NCBI RefSeq assembly: GCF_900113035.1
Contig: NZ_FONX01000003.1
Coordinates: 1-64,000, forward strand
DNA length: 64,000 nucleotides
Reading direction: 5' to 3'
Source of the DNA: Paracidovorax wautersii
GTDB taxonomy: Bacteria > Pseudomonadota > Gammaproteobacteria > Burkholderiales > Burkholderiaceae_C
Shown here: positions 1 to 9,012 of the stretch, one piece after another
How the letters are laid out: every line of letters starts with the position of its first letter
Position numbering within the stretch: the first letter of the stretch is position 1
Program-made: the position numbers and the translations under genes
The notes under the pieces: generated by a model
The model's input: the letters and a program-made list of their open reading frames with translations, nothing else
What the model was told of the DNA's origin: nothing
The model's database searches: none

Positions 1-328
1 GACGGACCGCAAAGGAGCCTTGCAGGCGCTGCAGCGCTGCCGACCTGCGCTGGGCAGGGTGCGAAGCCTGCTGTGCGACAGCGGCTACGTGGGCAAGCCG
101 TTCGCCCTGGGCGTGCAAGAGATCCTGGGCGAGCACGTCACCGTTCAGATCGCCAAGCGAAGCGAGTTGCACGCGTTCAAGGTGATGCCTCAGCGCTGGG
201 TGGTGGAGCGCAGCTTTGCCTGGTTGGACAAGAACAGGCGTTTATGGAAGAACTGCGAGAGGTCGCTCAACACCAGCTTGCAGTTCGTCCACTTGGCATT
301 CTTGGCTTTGCTGTGTCGAAGATCGTAA
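1..328 (+). mobile_element. IS5-family transposase, C-terminal part (left-truncated by window)
   Basis: Open frame 2 runs from the window edge to a TAA at 326-328. The translation carries the C-terminal DDE signature of IS5/IS427-type transposases: a D-S-G-Y-x-G-K segment, then RWVVERSFAWLDKNRRLWKN, where the E lies in the classical Y-x2-R-x3-E-like block. Only about 108 residues are visible, so I cannot say whether the upstream half is intact. The IS lies head-on against dctM, whose stop codon is only 28 bases away. The right end of the element appears to be the 321-339 sequence, which nearly repeats the adjacent palindromic element at 340-358. Confidence 0.85.
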
Positions 329-358
329 ACAGGTTCTTAGATCGTGAACACGTTCCTA
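321..358. repeat. Two adjoining 19-bp REP-like copies at the IS right end
   Basis: 321-339 (GATCGTAAACAGGTTCTTA) and 340-358 (GATCGTGAACACGTTCCTA) are perfectly adjacent and agree at 16 of 19 positions. The first overlaps the transposase stop codon and is probably part of the IS terminal sequence. The second contains the dctM stop codon (356-358, minus strand). Related copies lie at 35690-35710 and, weaker, at 22918-22942. Confidence 0.7.
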
Positions 359-1639
359 GAACCCCAGCGCGTGCGGCAGCCAGGTGGAAATGGCCGGCAC
401 GAAGGTCAGCAGGATCAGCACCACCAGATGCGCGACGAGGAACGGCGGCAGCTCGCGCGTGAGCGCCGCCAGCGGCACCTTGGTGGCCACCGAGGTGACG
501 AACAGCAGCCCGCCCACGGGCGGCGTGATCATGCCCAGCGTGAGGTTGACGATCACCACCATGGCGAAGTGGATCGGGTCGATGCCCAGCGCGGCCGAGA
601 TGGGCGCGAGGATGGGCACCAGGATCATCACGCCCGGCAGCGGCTCCATGAAGATGCCGAAGAGCAGCAGCAGGATGTTGACCGCGATGAGGAAGGTGAT
701 GGGCGAGAGGTTCCAGCCCACGATGGTTTCGGCCAGCTGCTGCGGCACGCCTTCCACCGTGAGCACCCAGGCGAAGGCGGCAGAGGCCGCCACCACCAGC
801 AGCACCGAGGCGGTGAGCAGCGCCGAGCGCGCGGCGATGTGGGGCAGCGCCTTCCACTCCAGCGTGCGGTAGATCCACTTGCCGCAGACCAGGGCGTAGA
901 ACACGGCCACCACCGAGGCCTCGGTCGGCGTGAAGATGCCGAAGCGGATGCCCACCAGGATCAGCACCACCAGCATCAGGGCCGGAATGGCGCGGATGCT
1001 GTTGGCGAGCATCTCCCGGCCGCTCGGGCGCGGCTCGCGCGAGCGGTAGTCGCGCTGCACGCACACGCGCCAGTTGACGATAGCCATGGCCACGGCGATG
1101 AGGATGCCCGGCGCGAAGCCGGCGATGAAGAGCGCGCCGACCGAGACCTGCTCGTCCTGCAGCGCGTAGATGATCATGATGATCGAGGGCGGAATGATGG
1201 GCCCGACGATGGCCGTGCTGGCCGTGAGCGCGGCGGCGTAGGCGCGCGAATAGCCCGCCTTGTCCATCATCTTGACCATCATCGAGCCCGGGCCCGCCGC
1301 ATCAGCCAGGGCCGAGCCCGAGATGCCCGAGAACAGCGTGAGCGACAGGATGTTGGCGTGCCCCAGGCCCCCGCGCAGGTGGCCCACGAACTGGGCGGCG
1401 AAGCGCAGCAGCACCACGGTGAGCGCGCCGCCCGACATGATCTCGGCCGCGAGGATGAAGAAGGGCACGGCCATCAGCGGAAAGCTGTCGATGCCCGTGA
1501 ACATCTCCTTGAAGACGATCAGCTGCGGATAGCGCCCGCCCACGAAGACCGCGATGGCGGCCGACATGGCCAGCGCGAACGCGACGGGAAAGCCCAGCGC
1601 CATCAGCACGACGGCGGCGATGAAAAGGGTGATGGCCAT
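356..1639 (-). CDS. dctM: TRAP transporter large permease DctM
   Basis: 427-residue, very hydrophobic inner-membrane protein with the length and profile of DctM (about 12 membrane segments). It includes the typical GSALADAAGPGSMMVKMM and IVGPIIPPSIIMIIYAL segments and a C-terminal NLTLGMITPPVGG block. It is the ion-coupled translocating subunit for a dicarboxylate-type acid delivered by DctP. It is the last gene of dctP-dctQ-dctM, 36 bases after dctQ. The TAG stop lies inside the REP-like palindrome next to the IS remnant, so the operon's 3' end abuts mobile DNA but the reading frame is complete. Confidence 0.95.
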   Translation of the reverse strand: MAITLFIAAVVLMALGFPVAFALAMSAAIAVFVGGRYPQLIVFKEMFTGIDSFPLMAVPFFILAAEIMSGGALTVVLLRFAAQFVGHLRGGLGHANILSLTLFSGISGSALADAAGPGSMMVKMMDKAGYSRAYAAALTASTAIVGPIIPPSIIMIIYALQDEQVSVGALFIAGFAPGILIAVAMAIVNWRVCVQRDYRSREPRPSGREMLANSIRAIPALMLVVLILVGIRFGIFTPTEASVVAVFYALVCGKWIYRTLEWKALPHIAARSALLTASVLLVVAASAAFAWVLTVEGVPQQLAETIVGWNLSPITFLIAVNILLLLFGIFMEPLPGVMILVPILAPISAALGIDPIHFAMVVIVNLTLGMITPPVGGLLFVTSVATKVPLAALTRELPPFLVAHLVVLILLTFVPAISTWLPHALGF

Positions 1640-1675
1640 GGCGTCAGTTCCTTGTGCGTGTTCTGCGGCGGGCCA

Positions 1676-2191
1676 TCAGAGGGAGGCCGCCGATTCGGCG
1701 TCCATCTCGTCGGATTCGACGTAGCGGCCATCGCGGATGTAGCCGCGCGCCATGAAGAGCAGGTGCACGAAGAGCAGCACGAAGCCCGCCGGCATGGCCG
1801 CGTAGATCCAGGCGAAGGGGATGTCGGTGGCCGGAGTGGTCTGGAAGCGCGTGGCCCAGACGTACTGCACCGAGAACCAGGCCATCACCAGGAAGAAGGC
1901 GCCCAGCGCCAGCACGATGAAGCCGCGCAGCACGCGCGCGCCGCGCTCGCCCAGCAGCTGGTGCAGGTTGTCGATGGCCACATGGCCGCCGAAGCGCAGC
2001 ACCAGTCCGGCGCCCAGGAAGGTGCACCAGATCATCAGGTGGCGCGCCACCTCTTCGGCCCAGACGATGGAGTCGCCCGTGGTGTAGCGCAGCACCACGT
2101 TGGCGAAGACGATGCAGGCCATGGCCAGCAGCAGGAGGATGAGCAGCCAGCGGTTGCCGGCGACCAGGGCGCGCTCGAAGCGTGAAAGCAT
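1676..2191 (-). CDS. dctQ: TRAP transporter small permease DctQ
   Basis: 171-residue protein with four predicted membrane helices, the size of DctQ subunits. The WAEEVARHLMIWCTFLGAGL segment is the conserved DctQ core (EE-hydrophobic-W). It forms the membrane complex with DctM. The start at 2191 gives a short cytoplasmic N terminus followed by helix 1. It lies about 100 bases after dctP, separated by a stem-loop that probably lowers expression relative to the binding protein, and 36 bases before dctM. Confidence 0.93.
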   Translation of the reverse strand: MLSRFERALVAGNRWLLILLLLAMACIVFANVVLRYTTGDSIVWAEEVARHLMIWCTFLGAGLVLRFGGHVAIDNLHQLLGERGARVLRGFIVLALGAFFLVMAWFSVQYVWATRFQTTPATDIPFAWIYAAMPAGFVLLFVHLLFMARGYIRDGRYVESDEMDAESAASL

Positions 2192-2221
2192 GGTGGTGAC
2201 GAGGGGTCTGGAAAAGACAAA

Positions 2222-2238
2222 GCCCGGACACGCCGGGC
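2222..2238 (-). terminator. Intercistronic stem-loop between dctP and dctQ
   Basis: GCCCGG (2222-2227) pairs with CCGGGC (2233-2238) around a 5-nt loop and is followed on the minus strand by TTTGTCTTTT. The position, between the binding protein and the membrane subunits, suits partial termination or 3'-end protection giving excess DctP. The U-tract is short, so full termination is unlikely. Confidence 0.45.
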
Positions 2239-2291
2239 ACAGGGGAACGGATCTGCGGCGCAGGCCGGCGGCCGACGCCGCCGCGGGCCCA

Positions 2292-3290
2292 TCACTTCAC
2301 GCTGGCGATCTGGTCCAGCGTCTTCTGGCCGAACTTGGTGGCGTACTGCTTGTAGGCCGGCTCCAGCGCCTTCTGGAAGGCGCCCTTGTCCACCGACTCC
2401 ACGACCTGCATGCCGGCCGCCTTGACCTCGGCCAGGCCCTTCTGCTCCACGTCGTCCACGAACTTGCGCGAGGCCAGCGCGCCGGCCTTGGCGCCCTGCG
2501 TGAAGGCGGCCTTCTGCGCATCGGAGAGGCCCGCCCAGAAGTTGGGCGACACGATCAGGGCCATGGGCGCATAGACGTGGCCGGTGAGCGTGAGGTACTT
2601 CTGCACCTGCGGCAGCTTGGCCGAGACGATCACCGACATGGGGTTCTCCTGACCGTCGATCGTGCCCTGCTGCAGCGCGCCGATCACCTCGGGCCAGGCC
2701 ATGGGCGTGGGCGAGGCGCCCAGCGTGCGGAAGGCGGTGATGTGGACCGGGTTCTCGGTCACGCGGATCTTCAGGCCCTTCAGGTCGGCGGGCGTCTTCA
2801 CCGGGTGCTTGTTGTTGGTCAGGTGGCGAAAGCCCTGCTCGCCCCAGGCCAGCGCGATCAGGCCGCGCTTCTGGAACTTGCCCAGCAGTTCCTGGCCGAA
2901 GGGGCCGTCGAGCACCGCGCGGGCATGGGCCGTGTCGCGAAAGAGGAAGGGGATGTCCACCACGCCCACGTCGGGCACGAAGTTGCTGAGGGCGCCGGTG
3001 GAGACGATCACGGCTTCGACCGTGCCCAGCTGCAGGCCCTCGATCAGCTCGCGCTCGCCGCCCAGGGCGCTGGAGGGGAAGTGCTTGAACTTCACCGCGC
3101 CGTTGGTGGCCTTCTCGACCGAATCCGACCAGGCCTGGGCCGCCGCGCCGTAGTGCGAATTGACGGCCAGCGCATAGCCGAGCTTGACCTCCTTGGCCTG
3201 CTGGGCGAAGGCGGAAACGGCGGGCAGGCCGGCCAGCGCGGCAGCGGAAACGGTGGCCAGGGCCAGGCGGCGGGAAACGGCAGTGCGCAT
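2292..3290 (-). CDS. dctP: TRAP transporter substrate-binding protein DctP
   Basis: Periplasmic receptor for the DctQM permease. I place the start at 3290 because the residues from there (MRTAVSRRLALATV, then a hydrophobic stretch ending AFAQQ) form a classical Sec signal peptide. The frame stays open 25 codons further upstream, but that would put a strong hairpin in the coding region. The mature protein (about 300 residues) has the DctP fold signatures, including the LKGLKIRVTENP block whose Arg normally binds the substrate carboxylate, and a GTIDGQENP block. First gene of dctPQM. The substrate cannot be named beyond an organic acid. Confidence 0.93.
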   Translation of the reverse strand: MRTAVSRRLALATVSAAALAGLPAVSAFAQQAKEVKLGYALAVNSHYGAAAQAWSDSVEKATNGAVKFKHFPSSALGGERELIEGLQLGTVEAVIVSTGALSNFVPDVGVVDIPFLFRDTAHARAVLDGPFGQELLGKFQKRGLIALAWGEQGFRHLTNNKHPVKTPADLKGLKIRVTENPVHITAFRTLGASPTPMAWPEVIGALQQGTIDGQENPMSVIVSAKLPQVQKYLTLTGHVYAPMALIVSPNFWAGLSDAQKAAFTQGAKAGALASRKFVDDVEQKGLAEVKAAGMQVVESVDKGAFQKALEPAYKQYATKFGQKTLDQIASVK

Positions 3291-3317
3291 GGAATCGATC
3301 CGATCGGAGAAAAGACG

Positions 3318-3341
3318 AAAAAAACGCCCCGTCACGGGGCG
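3318..3341 (-). terminator. Strong Rho-independent terminator or attenuator in the dctP leader
   Basis: A perfect 7-bp stem CGCCCCG (3325-3331) / CGGGGCG (3335-3341) with a 3-nt loop is followed on the minus strand by seven consecutive T (3324-3318). It ends 28 bases before the dctP start codon. It may terminate the upstream HNH gene, or regulate the dctPQM leader RNA. Confidence 0.75.
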
Positions 3342-3367
3342 CGATGGCAGGAAAGGGATAGCCAAAA

Positions 3368-3373
3368 ATTATC
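3368..3373 (-). promoter_or_regulatory. Possible -10 element of the dctPQM promoter
   Basis: GATAAT on the minus strand, about 78 bases before the dctP start and upstream of the terminator hairpin. No convincing -35 hexamer precedes it. If used, the transcript would run through the hairpin before reaching dctP. Confidence 0.3.
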
Positions 3374-3539
3374 CCCCTAGCCCCGCGCTCTCCATGTACG
3401 GGAAACCACGCAGGCCGGGGCCGGGCTGCGGAATGCGGCAGAAGGCAGCGGAAGGCGGCGGATCGCCGCCTGGGAGTGCGGCAGGCCGCAGCGAGGAACG
3501 CGGGGCCGTGGGCCGTGGTCTGGCCCGGCCCCGATGCTG

Positions 3540-4097
3540 TCAGTCGAGCAGGCGGGACGACTTGGGAACGTGCGCCATCAGGAACTCCATCTGGTCCGCC
3601 AGGATGCGGCGGTTGCGCAGGATGAAGTCTTCCCACAGGCTGGGCACGTAGGGCGCATAGAGCAGGGGCATGTGGGCCTGCTCGGGCGTGCGCGGGCCCT
3701 TGCGGTGGTTGCAGGGGCGGCAGGCGGTGACCACGTTCATCCAGTGGTCCACGCCGTTGCGGGCGAAGGGCACGATGTGCTCGCGGGTCAGGTCTTCCTC
3801 GTGGAAGTGGCCGCCGCAGTAGGCGCAGACGTTGCGGTCGCGCGCGAAGAGCTTGCTGTTGGTGAGCGTGGGCTTGAGGTCGTACGGATTGATGGCCGGC
3901 ACGCCCCGGGTGCCGATGATGCTGTTGACGGCGATCACCGACTGCTCGCCCGTGACGGCGTTGTGGCCGCCGCGGAACAGCGCGACCTGCGCGCCGGATT
4001 CCCAGCGCACCTCGCCGGCGGCGTAGTGGATCACCGCCTGCTCCAGCGAGATCCACGACTGGGGCAGCCCCTGGGCCGACAACTTCAAGACCTTCAC
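3540..4097 (-). CDS. HNH endonuclease family protein
   Basis: 185-residue protein. A longer in-frame GTG exists at 4121, but an AGGAGG six bases before the GTG at 4097 makes the latter (MKVLKLSAQGLPQSW) the better start. The C-terminal half has a zinc-ribbon HNH core: CAYCGGHFHEEDLTREHIVP (first CxxC and the catalytic His in EHIVP), then N-V-V-T-A-C-R-P-C-N-H-R-K-G (second CxxC, Asn and final His). The N-terminal half is a conserved betaproteobacterial extension of unknown role. Such genes are widespread chromosomal housekeeping-like HNH genes with no attached methylase, and none is present here, so I do not call it a restriction enzyme. It is transcribed away from ribF. Confidence 0.85.
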   Translation of the reverse strand: MKVLKLSAQGLPQSWISLEQAVIHYAAGEVRWESGAQVALFRGGHNAVTGEQSVIAVNSIIGTRGVPAINPYDLKPTLTNSKLFARDRNVCAYCGGHFHEEDLTREHIVPFARNGVDHWMNVVTACRPCNHRKGPRTPEQAHMPLLYAPYVPSLWEDFILRNRRILADQMEFLMAHVPKSSRLLD

Positions 4098-4243
4098 AAC
4101 ACGCCTCCTGCTGAAATTCACAAGAATCGGAACGCTGATGTCTCGCGGTGGCCTGCCAAGCCACCCGGGGAGGCCGCAGAACGAAGCGCCGCAGCGTCAT
4201 TCATCCAGCACATCCCTGGCGCACAATATACTCCTTTCATGAC

Positions 4244-4294
4244 AAATTGGCGTCCAGCGCTTGTTGCGCCTGCGCTTAACGCTATCAAAAACAG
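4244..4294. repeat. Dispersed Comamonadaceae-type extragenic repeat, copy 1
   Basis: Lies immediately upstream of ribF. On the minus strand it reads TTTTTGATAGC, then two GCGC-containing arms around a loop, then GCTGGACGCCAATTT. The layout (AT-rich GATAGC box, GC hairpin, G(C/A)GGCC(A/G)ATT tail) recurs at 14682, 28309, 30531, 42270 and 63740. Confidence 0.6.
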
Positions 4295-4303
4295 AGCAAA
4301 CGG

Positions 4304-5344
4304 ATGAAGATCTTCCGCGGCTTCCAACACCCCGGCATCGCGCCGGCCTGCGCGCTCACCATCGGCAACTTCGATGGCGTGCATCGCGGCCATCAGGCCA
4401 TGCTGGCGCTGCTCAACAGCGAGGCCGCGCACCGGGGCGTTCCCAGCTGCGTGCTCACCTTCGAGCCCCACCCGCGCGACTACTTCGCCGCCGCCCTGCA
4501 GCGGCCCGAGCTGGCCCCGGCCCGCATCGGCACGCTGCGCGACAAGCTGGCCGAGCTCGCCGCCTGCGGCGTGCAGCAGACGGTGGTGCTGCCCTTCAAC
4601 GAAAGCCTGGCCCGCCAGCCCGCGCAGGGCTTCATCGACGAGGTGCTGGTGGGCGGCCTGGGCGCGCGCTACGTGCTGGTGGGCGACGACTTCCGCTTCG
4701 GCGCCCAGCGCGCGGGCGACTACGCCCTGCTGGACAAGGCCGGCCGCGAGCGCGGCTTCGACGTGGCGCGCATGAACAGCTACGAGGTGCACGGTCTGCG
4801 CGTATCCAGCTCGGCCGTGCGCGATGCGCTCGCGCGCGGCGACATGGAAGCCGCCGCCGCCTTGCTGGGCCGGCCCTACGCCATCAGCGGCCACGTGGTG
4901 CACGGCCGCAAGCTCGGGCGCGACCTGGGCGCCAGCCGCGCGGGCGCGGGCGACGGGTTCCGCACGCTGAACCTGCGCTTTTCGCACTGGAAACCCGCCG
5001 CCAGCGGCATCTTCGCGGTGCGCGTGCACGGCCTGGGCGACGCGCCCCTGCCCGGCGTGGCGAACCTGGGCGTGCGCCCCTCGCTCGACGCCAACGACGT
5101 CAACGGCGGCCGCGTGCTGCTGGAGACGCACTGCCTGCAGTGGCCCGCCCACCTGGGCCCGGAAGGGGCCTACGGTAAAATCGTCCGCGTGGAACTCCTG
5201 CTCAAACTGCACGACGAGCTGAAATACGACAGCTTCGACGCCCTGACCGCCGGCATCGCCAAGGACTGCGACGACGCGCGGGCGTTCTTCGCCGGCAGCA
5301 CCCACGCCGAAACCCACCGCCAGACCACGCGCGACCGAATTTGA
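4304..5344 (+). CDS. ribF: Bifunctional riboflavin kinase / FAD synthetase
   Basis: 346 residues. The N-terminal FAD-synthetase domain (about residues 1-185) shows the nucleotidyltransferase signature TIGNFDGVHRGHQAM. The C-terminal flavokinase domain starts at GRPYAISGHVVHGRKLGRDL. The flavokinase PTAN motif is altered: after LGAS comes an insertion and then FRTLNLRF, keeping the Thr and Asn that bind ATP-Mg while losing Pro and Ala. The protein converts riboflavin to FMN and FAD in the cytoplasm. The order ribF-ileS-lspA is conserved in many proteobacteria. No strong Shine-Dalgarno precedes the ATG, and a dispersed repeat occupies the upstream 60 bases. Confidence 0.96.
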   Translation: MKIFRGFQHPGIAPACALTIGNFDGVHRGHQAMLALLNSEAAHRGVPSCVLTFEPHPRDYFAAALQRPELAPARIGTLRDKLAELAACGVQQTVVLPFNESLARQPAQGFIDEVLVGGLGARYVLVGDDFRFGAQRAGDYALLDKAGRERGFDVARMNSYEVHGLRVSSSAVRDALARGDMEAAAALLGRPYAISGHVVHGRKLGRDLGASRAGAGDGFRTLNLRFSHWKPAASGIFAVRVHGLGDAPLPGVANLGVRPSLDANDVNGGRVLLETHCLQWPAHLGPEGAYGKIVRVELLLKLHDELKYDSFDALTAGIAKDCDDARAFFAGSTHAETHRQTTRDRI

Positions 5345-5458
5345 CGATCGCCCACCGCCGCGGCCCGCGCTGCGGCGGCGCTGCCGAACGGCACACTGCC
5401 CCGCCCCTCTTCCCCCGCCTTCCGGGCAGCCGCCACGGAAAGCTCCCCAGGTCTTGCC

Positions 5459-8338
5459 ATGTCCGAACAGAACCCCACCGCCTCCACCCCCGCCAACGGC
5501 ACGGATTACCGCGCCACGCTGAACCTGCCCGACACCCCCTTCCCCATGCGCGGCGACCTGCCCAAGCGCGAGCCGGGCTGGGTGAAGGAATGGGATGAAA
5601 AAGGCATCTACAAGCGCCTGCGCGACGCCCGCCGGGGGGCTCCGAAGTTCATCCTGCACGACGGCCCGCCCTACGCCAACGGCCAGATCCACATCGGCCA
5701 CGCGGTGAACAAGATCCTCAAGGACATGATCACCAAGGCGCGCCAGCTGGAAGGCTTCGACGCGCTCTACGCCCCGGGCTGGGACTGCCACGGCCTGCCG
5801 ATCGAGAACGCCATCGAGAAGCTGCACGGCCGCAACCTGCCGCGCGACGAGATGCAGGCCAAGGGCCGCGCCTTCGCCACCGAGCAGATCGCCCAGCAGC
5901 TGGTGGACTTCCAGCGCCTGGGCGTGCTGGGCGAATGGGACCACCCCTACAAGACCATGAACTTCGCGAGCGAGGCCGGCGAGCTGCGCGCGCTCAAGAA
6001 GGTGATGGAACGCGGCTTCGTCTATCGCGGCCTGAAACCCGTCTATTGGTGCTTCGACTGCGGCTCCTCGCTGGCCGAGTTCGAGATCGAATACCAGGAC
6101 AAGAAGAGCACCACGCTGGACGTGGCCTTCAAGGCGCACGACAACGCGAAGCTGGCCGCCGCCTTCGGCCTGCCCGCGCTGGAGAAAGACGCCTTCGTCG
6201 TCATCTGGACCACCACCGCCTGGACCATCCCCGCCAACCAGGCGCTGAACCTGAATCCCGAGATCAGCTACGCGCTGGTGGACACGGGCGAGCGCATCCT
6301 GCTCGTGGCCGAGCCGCTGGTGGCCGCCTGCCTGGAACGCTACGGCCTCGCCGGCAGCGTGATCGCCACCGCCCCGGGCAAGCAGCTCGCCGGGATGGAG
6401 TTCGAGCACCCGCTCTACGACGTGGCCAGCGATGACGGCAGCTACGGCTACCGGCGCCTCTCGCCCGTCTATCTGGCCGACTACGCCACGGCCGACGACG
6501 GCACCGGCATCGTGCATTCCTCGCCCGCCTACGGCCTGGACGACTTCAACTCCTGCGTGGCCCACGGCATGGCGCTGGACGAGATCCTCAACCCCGTGCA
6601 GGGCAACGGCACCTACGCGGCCGACTTCCCCCTCCTCGGCGGCCTGCACATCTGGAAGGCCGTGCCGGTCGTCATCGAGGCGCTGAAGAACGCCGGCCGC
6701 CTGATGGCCACCAAGGACATCACGCACAGCTACCCGCACTGCTGGCGCCACAAGACGCCGGTGATCTACCGCGCCGCCGCCCAGTGGTTCATCCGCATGG
6801 ACGAAGGCGAAGGCGTGTTCACCGACCCGGCCCAGAAGCCCGCGCAGACCCTGCGCCAGATCGCGCTGGCCGCCATCGAGGAAACGAAGTTCTACCCCGA
6901 GAACGGCAAGTCCCGCCTGCGCGACATGATCGCCGGCCGGCCCGACTGGTGCATCTCGCGCCAGCGCAGCTGGGGCGTGCCCATCCCGTTCTTTTTGCAC
7001 AAGGATTCGGGCGAGCTGCACCCGCGCACCATGGAGATCATGGACCAGGCCGCCGCCATCGTCGAAGCCGGCGGCATCGAGGCCTGGAGCCGCGTGACGG
7101 CCGAGGAGATCCTGGGCGCCGAAGATGCGGCCCACTACACCAAGAGCACCGACATCCTCGAAGTGTGGTTCGACTCCGGCTCCACCTTCTGGCACGTGCT
7201 GCGCGGCACGCACGCCGGCATGCACCACGACAGCGGCCCCGAGGCCGACCTGTACCTGGAAGGCCACGACCAGCACCGCGGCTGGTTCCATTCCTCGCTG
7301 CTGCTGGCCAGCGCCATCTTCGGCCGCGCGCCCTACCGCGGCCTGCTCACGCACGGCTTCACGGTGGACGGCCAGGGCAAGAAGATGAGCAAGTCGCTGG
7401 GCAACACCGTCTCGCCCCAGCAGGTGAGCGGCAAGCTGGGCGCCGAGATCATCCGCCTGTGGGTGGCCTCCACCGACTATTCGGGCGACCTGGGCATCGA
7501 CGACAAGATCCTGGCCCGCGTGGTGGACGCCTACCGCCGCATCCGCAACACGCTGCGCTTCCTGCTGGCCAACGTGAGCGACTTCGACCCGGCGCAGGAC
7601 GCCGTTCCGTTCGACCAGATGCTGGAGATCGACCGCTACGCGCTGACGCGCGCGGCCGAGTTCCAGGCCGACCTGCTGGCGCACTACCAGGTCTATGAGT
7701 TCCACCCCGTGGTCGCCAAGCTGCAGCTCTACTGCTCGGAAGACCTGGGCGGCTTCTACCTCGACGTGCTCAAGGACCGCCTCTACACCACGGCCCCCAA
7801 GAGCCTGGCGCGCCGCAGCGCCCAGACCGCGCTGCACCAGATCACGCACGCCATGCTGCGCTGGATGGCGCCCTTCCTCTCCTTCACGGCCGAAGAGGCC
7901 TGGAAGACCTTCGGCAGCTCCGAATCGATCTTCCTGGAGACCTACCGCCCCATCGCCGGCGCCGACGAAGGCCTGGCCGCCAAGTGGACGCGCATCCGCG
8001 CCATCCGCGACGTGGTGAACAAGGAGATCGAGGCGCTGCGCGCCACCGGCCAGGTGGGCTCGTCGCTGCAGACCAACCTGACGCTCACCGCCGCGCCGGA
8101 AGACCATGCGCTGCTGGCCAGCCTGGGCGACGACCTGAAGTTCGTGTTCATCACCTCCGCTATCGAACTGGTAGCAGGCGACGCGCTCTCCATCGGCGTC
8201 AAGGCCTCCTCCGACGCCAAGTGCGAGCGCTGCTGGCACTACCGCGCCGACGTGGGCCAGGACCCGGCCCACCCCACCATCTGCGGCCGTTGCGTGAGCA
8301 ACCTCTACGGCAGCGGCGAACACCGGGAGCACGCATAA
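5459..8338 (+). CDS. ileS: Isoleucyl-tRNA synthetase
   Basis: 959 residues, normal for class I bacterial IleRS. The HIGH motif is in the [20 protein letters not shown] block near residue 70. The [10 protein letters not shown] block follows, the editing domain lies around residues 200-400, and KMSKSLGN sits near residue 640. The C-terminal zinc finger is present (CERCWHYR ... [10 protein letters not shown]). The enzyme charges tRNA-Ile in the cytoplasm. Its TAA is followed directly by the lspA ATG, so the two are translationally linked. Confidence 0.98.
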   Translation: MSEQNPTASTPANGTDYRATLNLPDTPFPMRGDLPKREPGWVKEWDEKGIYKRLRDARRGAPKFILHDGPPYANGQIHIGHAVNKILKDMITKARQLEGFDALYAPGWDCHGLPIENAIEKLHGRNLPRDEMQAKGRAFATEQIAQQLVDFQRLGVLGEWDHPYKTMNFASEAGELRALKKVMERGFVYRGLKPVYWCFDCGSSLAEFEIEYQDKKSTTLDVAFKAHDNAKLAAAFGLPALEKDAFVVIWTTTAWTIPANQALNLNPEISYALVDTGERILLVAEPLVAACLERYGLAGSVIATAPGKQLAGMEFEHPLYDVASDDGSYGYRRLSPVYLADYATADDGTGIVHSSPAYGLDDFNSCVAHGMALDEILNPVQGNGTYAADFPLLGGLHIWKAVPVVIEALKNAGRLMATKDITHSYPHCWRHKTPVIYRAAAQWFIRMDEGEGVFTDPAQKPAQTLRQIALAAIEETKFYPENGKSRLRDMIAGRPDWCISRQRSWGVPIPFFLHKDSGELHPRTMEIMDQAAAIVEAGGIEAWSRVTAEEILGAEDAAHYTKSTDILEVWFDSGSTFWHVLRGTHAGMHHDSGPEADLYLEGHDQHRGWFHSSLLLASAIFGRAPYRGLLTHGFTVDGQGKKMSKSLGNTVSPQQVSGKLGAEIIRLWVASTDYSGDLGIDDKILARVVDAYRRIRNTLRFLLANVSDFDPAQDAVPFDQMLEIDRYALTRAAEFQADLLAHYQVYEFHPVVAKLQLYCSEDLGGFYLDVLKDRLYTTAPKSLARRSAQTALHQITHAMLRWMAPFLSFTAEEAWKTFGSSESIFLETYRPIAGADEGLAAKWTRIRAIRDVVNKEIEALRATGQVGSSLQTNLTLTAAPEDHALLASLGDDLKFVFITSAIELVAGDALSIGVKASSDAKCERCWHYRADVGQDPAHPTICGRCVSNLYGSGEHREHA

Positions 8339-8851
8339 ATGGCCCGCGCACCTTCCGCTTCCGCCGTCTCCGCCAAGGGCGGCTCGGTCTGGCCCTGGCT
8401 CGCCTGGGCCGTGCTGCTGCTGGTGGCCGACCAGTTCACCAAGACGCTGATCCTGGGCTACTACCGGCTGGGCGACGCCACCTACGTCACCAGCTTCTTC
8501 AACATCGTGCGGGCGCACAACACCGGCGCGGCGTTCTCGTTCCTGGCGGATGCGGGCGGCTGGCAGCGCTGGGCGTTCACCGGCATCGGCGTGGCGGCGG
8601 CGCTCTTCATCGTCTGGCAGCTGCGCGCCCATCCGGGGCAGAAGCTGTTCTGCTTCGCGCTCTCCAGCATCCTGGGCGGCGCCATCGGCAACGTGGTGGA
8701 CCGCATGATGCATGGCTACGTGGTGGACTTCCTCGATGTGCACGCGCGCGGCTGGCACTTCCCGGCTTTCAACCTGGCCGATGCGGCCATCACGGTGGGG
8801 GCGATCTGCCTCATCGCCGATGAGCTGCTGCGGGTCAAGCGGTCGCGCTGA
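8339..8851 (+). CDS. lspA: Lipoprotein signal peptidase (signal peptidase II)
   Basis: 170-residue inner-membrane aspartyl protease with four membrane helices. Both catalytic Asp regions are visible: [15 protein letters not shown] and [11 protein letters not shown]. The early VADQFTKT segment and NTGAAFSFL block are family hallmarks. It cleaves prolipoprotein signal peptides before the lipidated Cys. It starts directly at the ileS stop codon, and a terminator follows 34 bases downstream. Confidence 0.97.
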   Translation: MARAPSASAVSAKGGSVWPWLAWAVLLLVADQFTKTLILGYYRLGDATYVTSFFNIVRAHNTGAAFSFLADAGGWQRWAFTGIGVAAALFIVWQLRAHPGQKLFCFALSSILGGAIGNVVDRMMHGYVVDFLDVHARGWHFPAFNLADAAITVGAICLIADELLRVKRSR

Positions 8852-8884
8852 CGCCGCCGCAAGGCCCCCAACCCCTGCTCCCCA

Positions 8885-8910
8885 GGCCCGCCGATCGCGG
8901 GCCTTTTTTT
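8885..8910 (+). terminator. Rho-independent terminator of ribF-ileS-lspA
   Basis: GGCCCG (8885-8890) pairs with CGGGCC (8898-8903) around a 7-nt loop, followed by seven T (8904-8910). It lies 34 bases after lspA. Confidence 0.9.
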
Positions 8911-8971
8911 CGTCCGCGCCCCGGGCGGGGCCGCCCGCCATGTCATGAGGGCGTCACAGCGCTGCGCTTCA

Positions 8972-8987
8972 ATGTAAACGTTTACAT
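8972..8987. promoter_or_regulatory. Perfect LacI-type operator (16-bp palindrome)
   Basis: ATGTAAACGTTTACAT is a perfect palindrome with the central CG of LacI/GalR-family operators. It ends 25 bases before the ATG of the LacI-type gene and is the only such site seen here, so it probably mediates autoregulation and control of the downstream transporter operon. Confidence 0.85.
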
Positions 8988-9012
8988 CACCCCGCAGACG
9001 AGGCATAGCCCC

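Noticed and set aside
3291-3365. 25-codon N-terminal extension of DctP
   Set aside because: It would translate through a strong terminator hairpin and displace the signal peptide, which starts exactly at 3290.
3540-4097. HNH gene as part of a restriction or homing system
   Set aside because: No methylase, intron or phage context. The protein resembles a conserved chromosomal family.
4098-4121. GTG start at 4121 for the HNH gene
   Set aside because: An AGGAGG is positioned for the GTG at 4097, and the protein from there has the conserved start.
8159-8205. GCTATCGAACTGGTAGC in ileS resembling the dispersed repeat
   Set aside because: Only the first box matches. The hairpin and tail boxes are missing and the residues belong to a conserved IleRS region.
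4118-8941. Open frame of 1607 codons antisense to ribF-ileS-lspA
   Set aside because: Low-complexity composition (His, Gly, Ala, Val, Arg rich) typical of the complementary strand of GC-rich genes. ribF, ileS and lspA explain the region completely.
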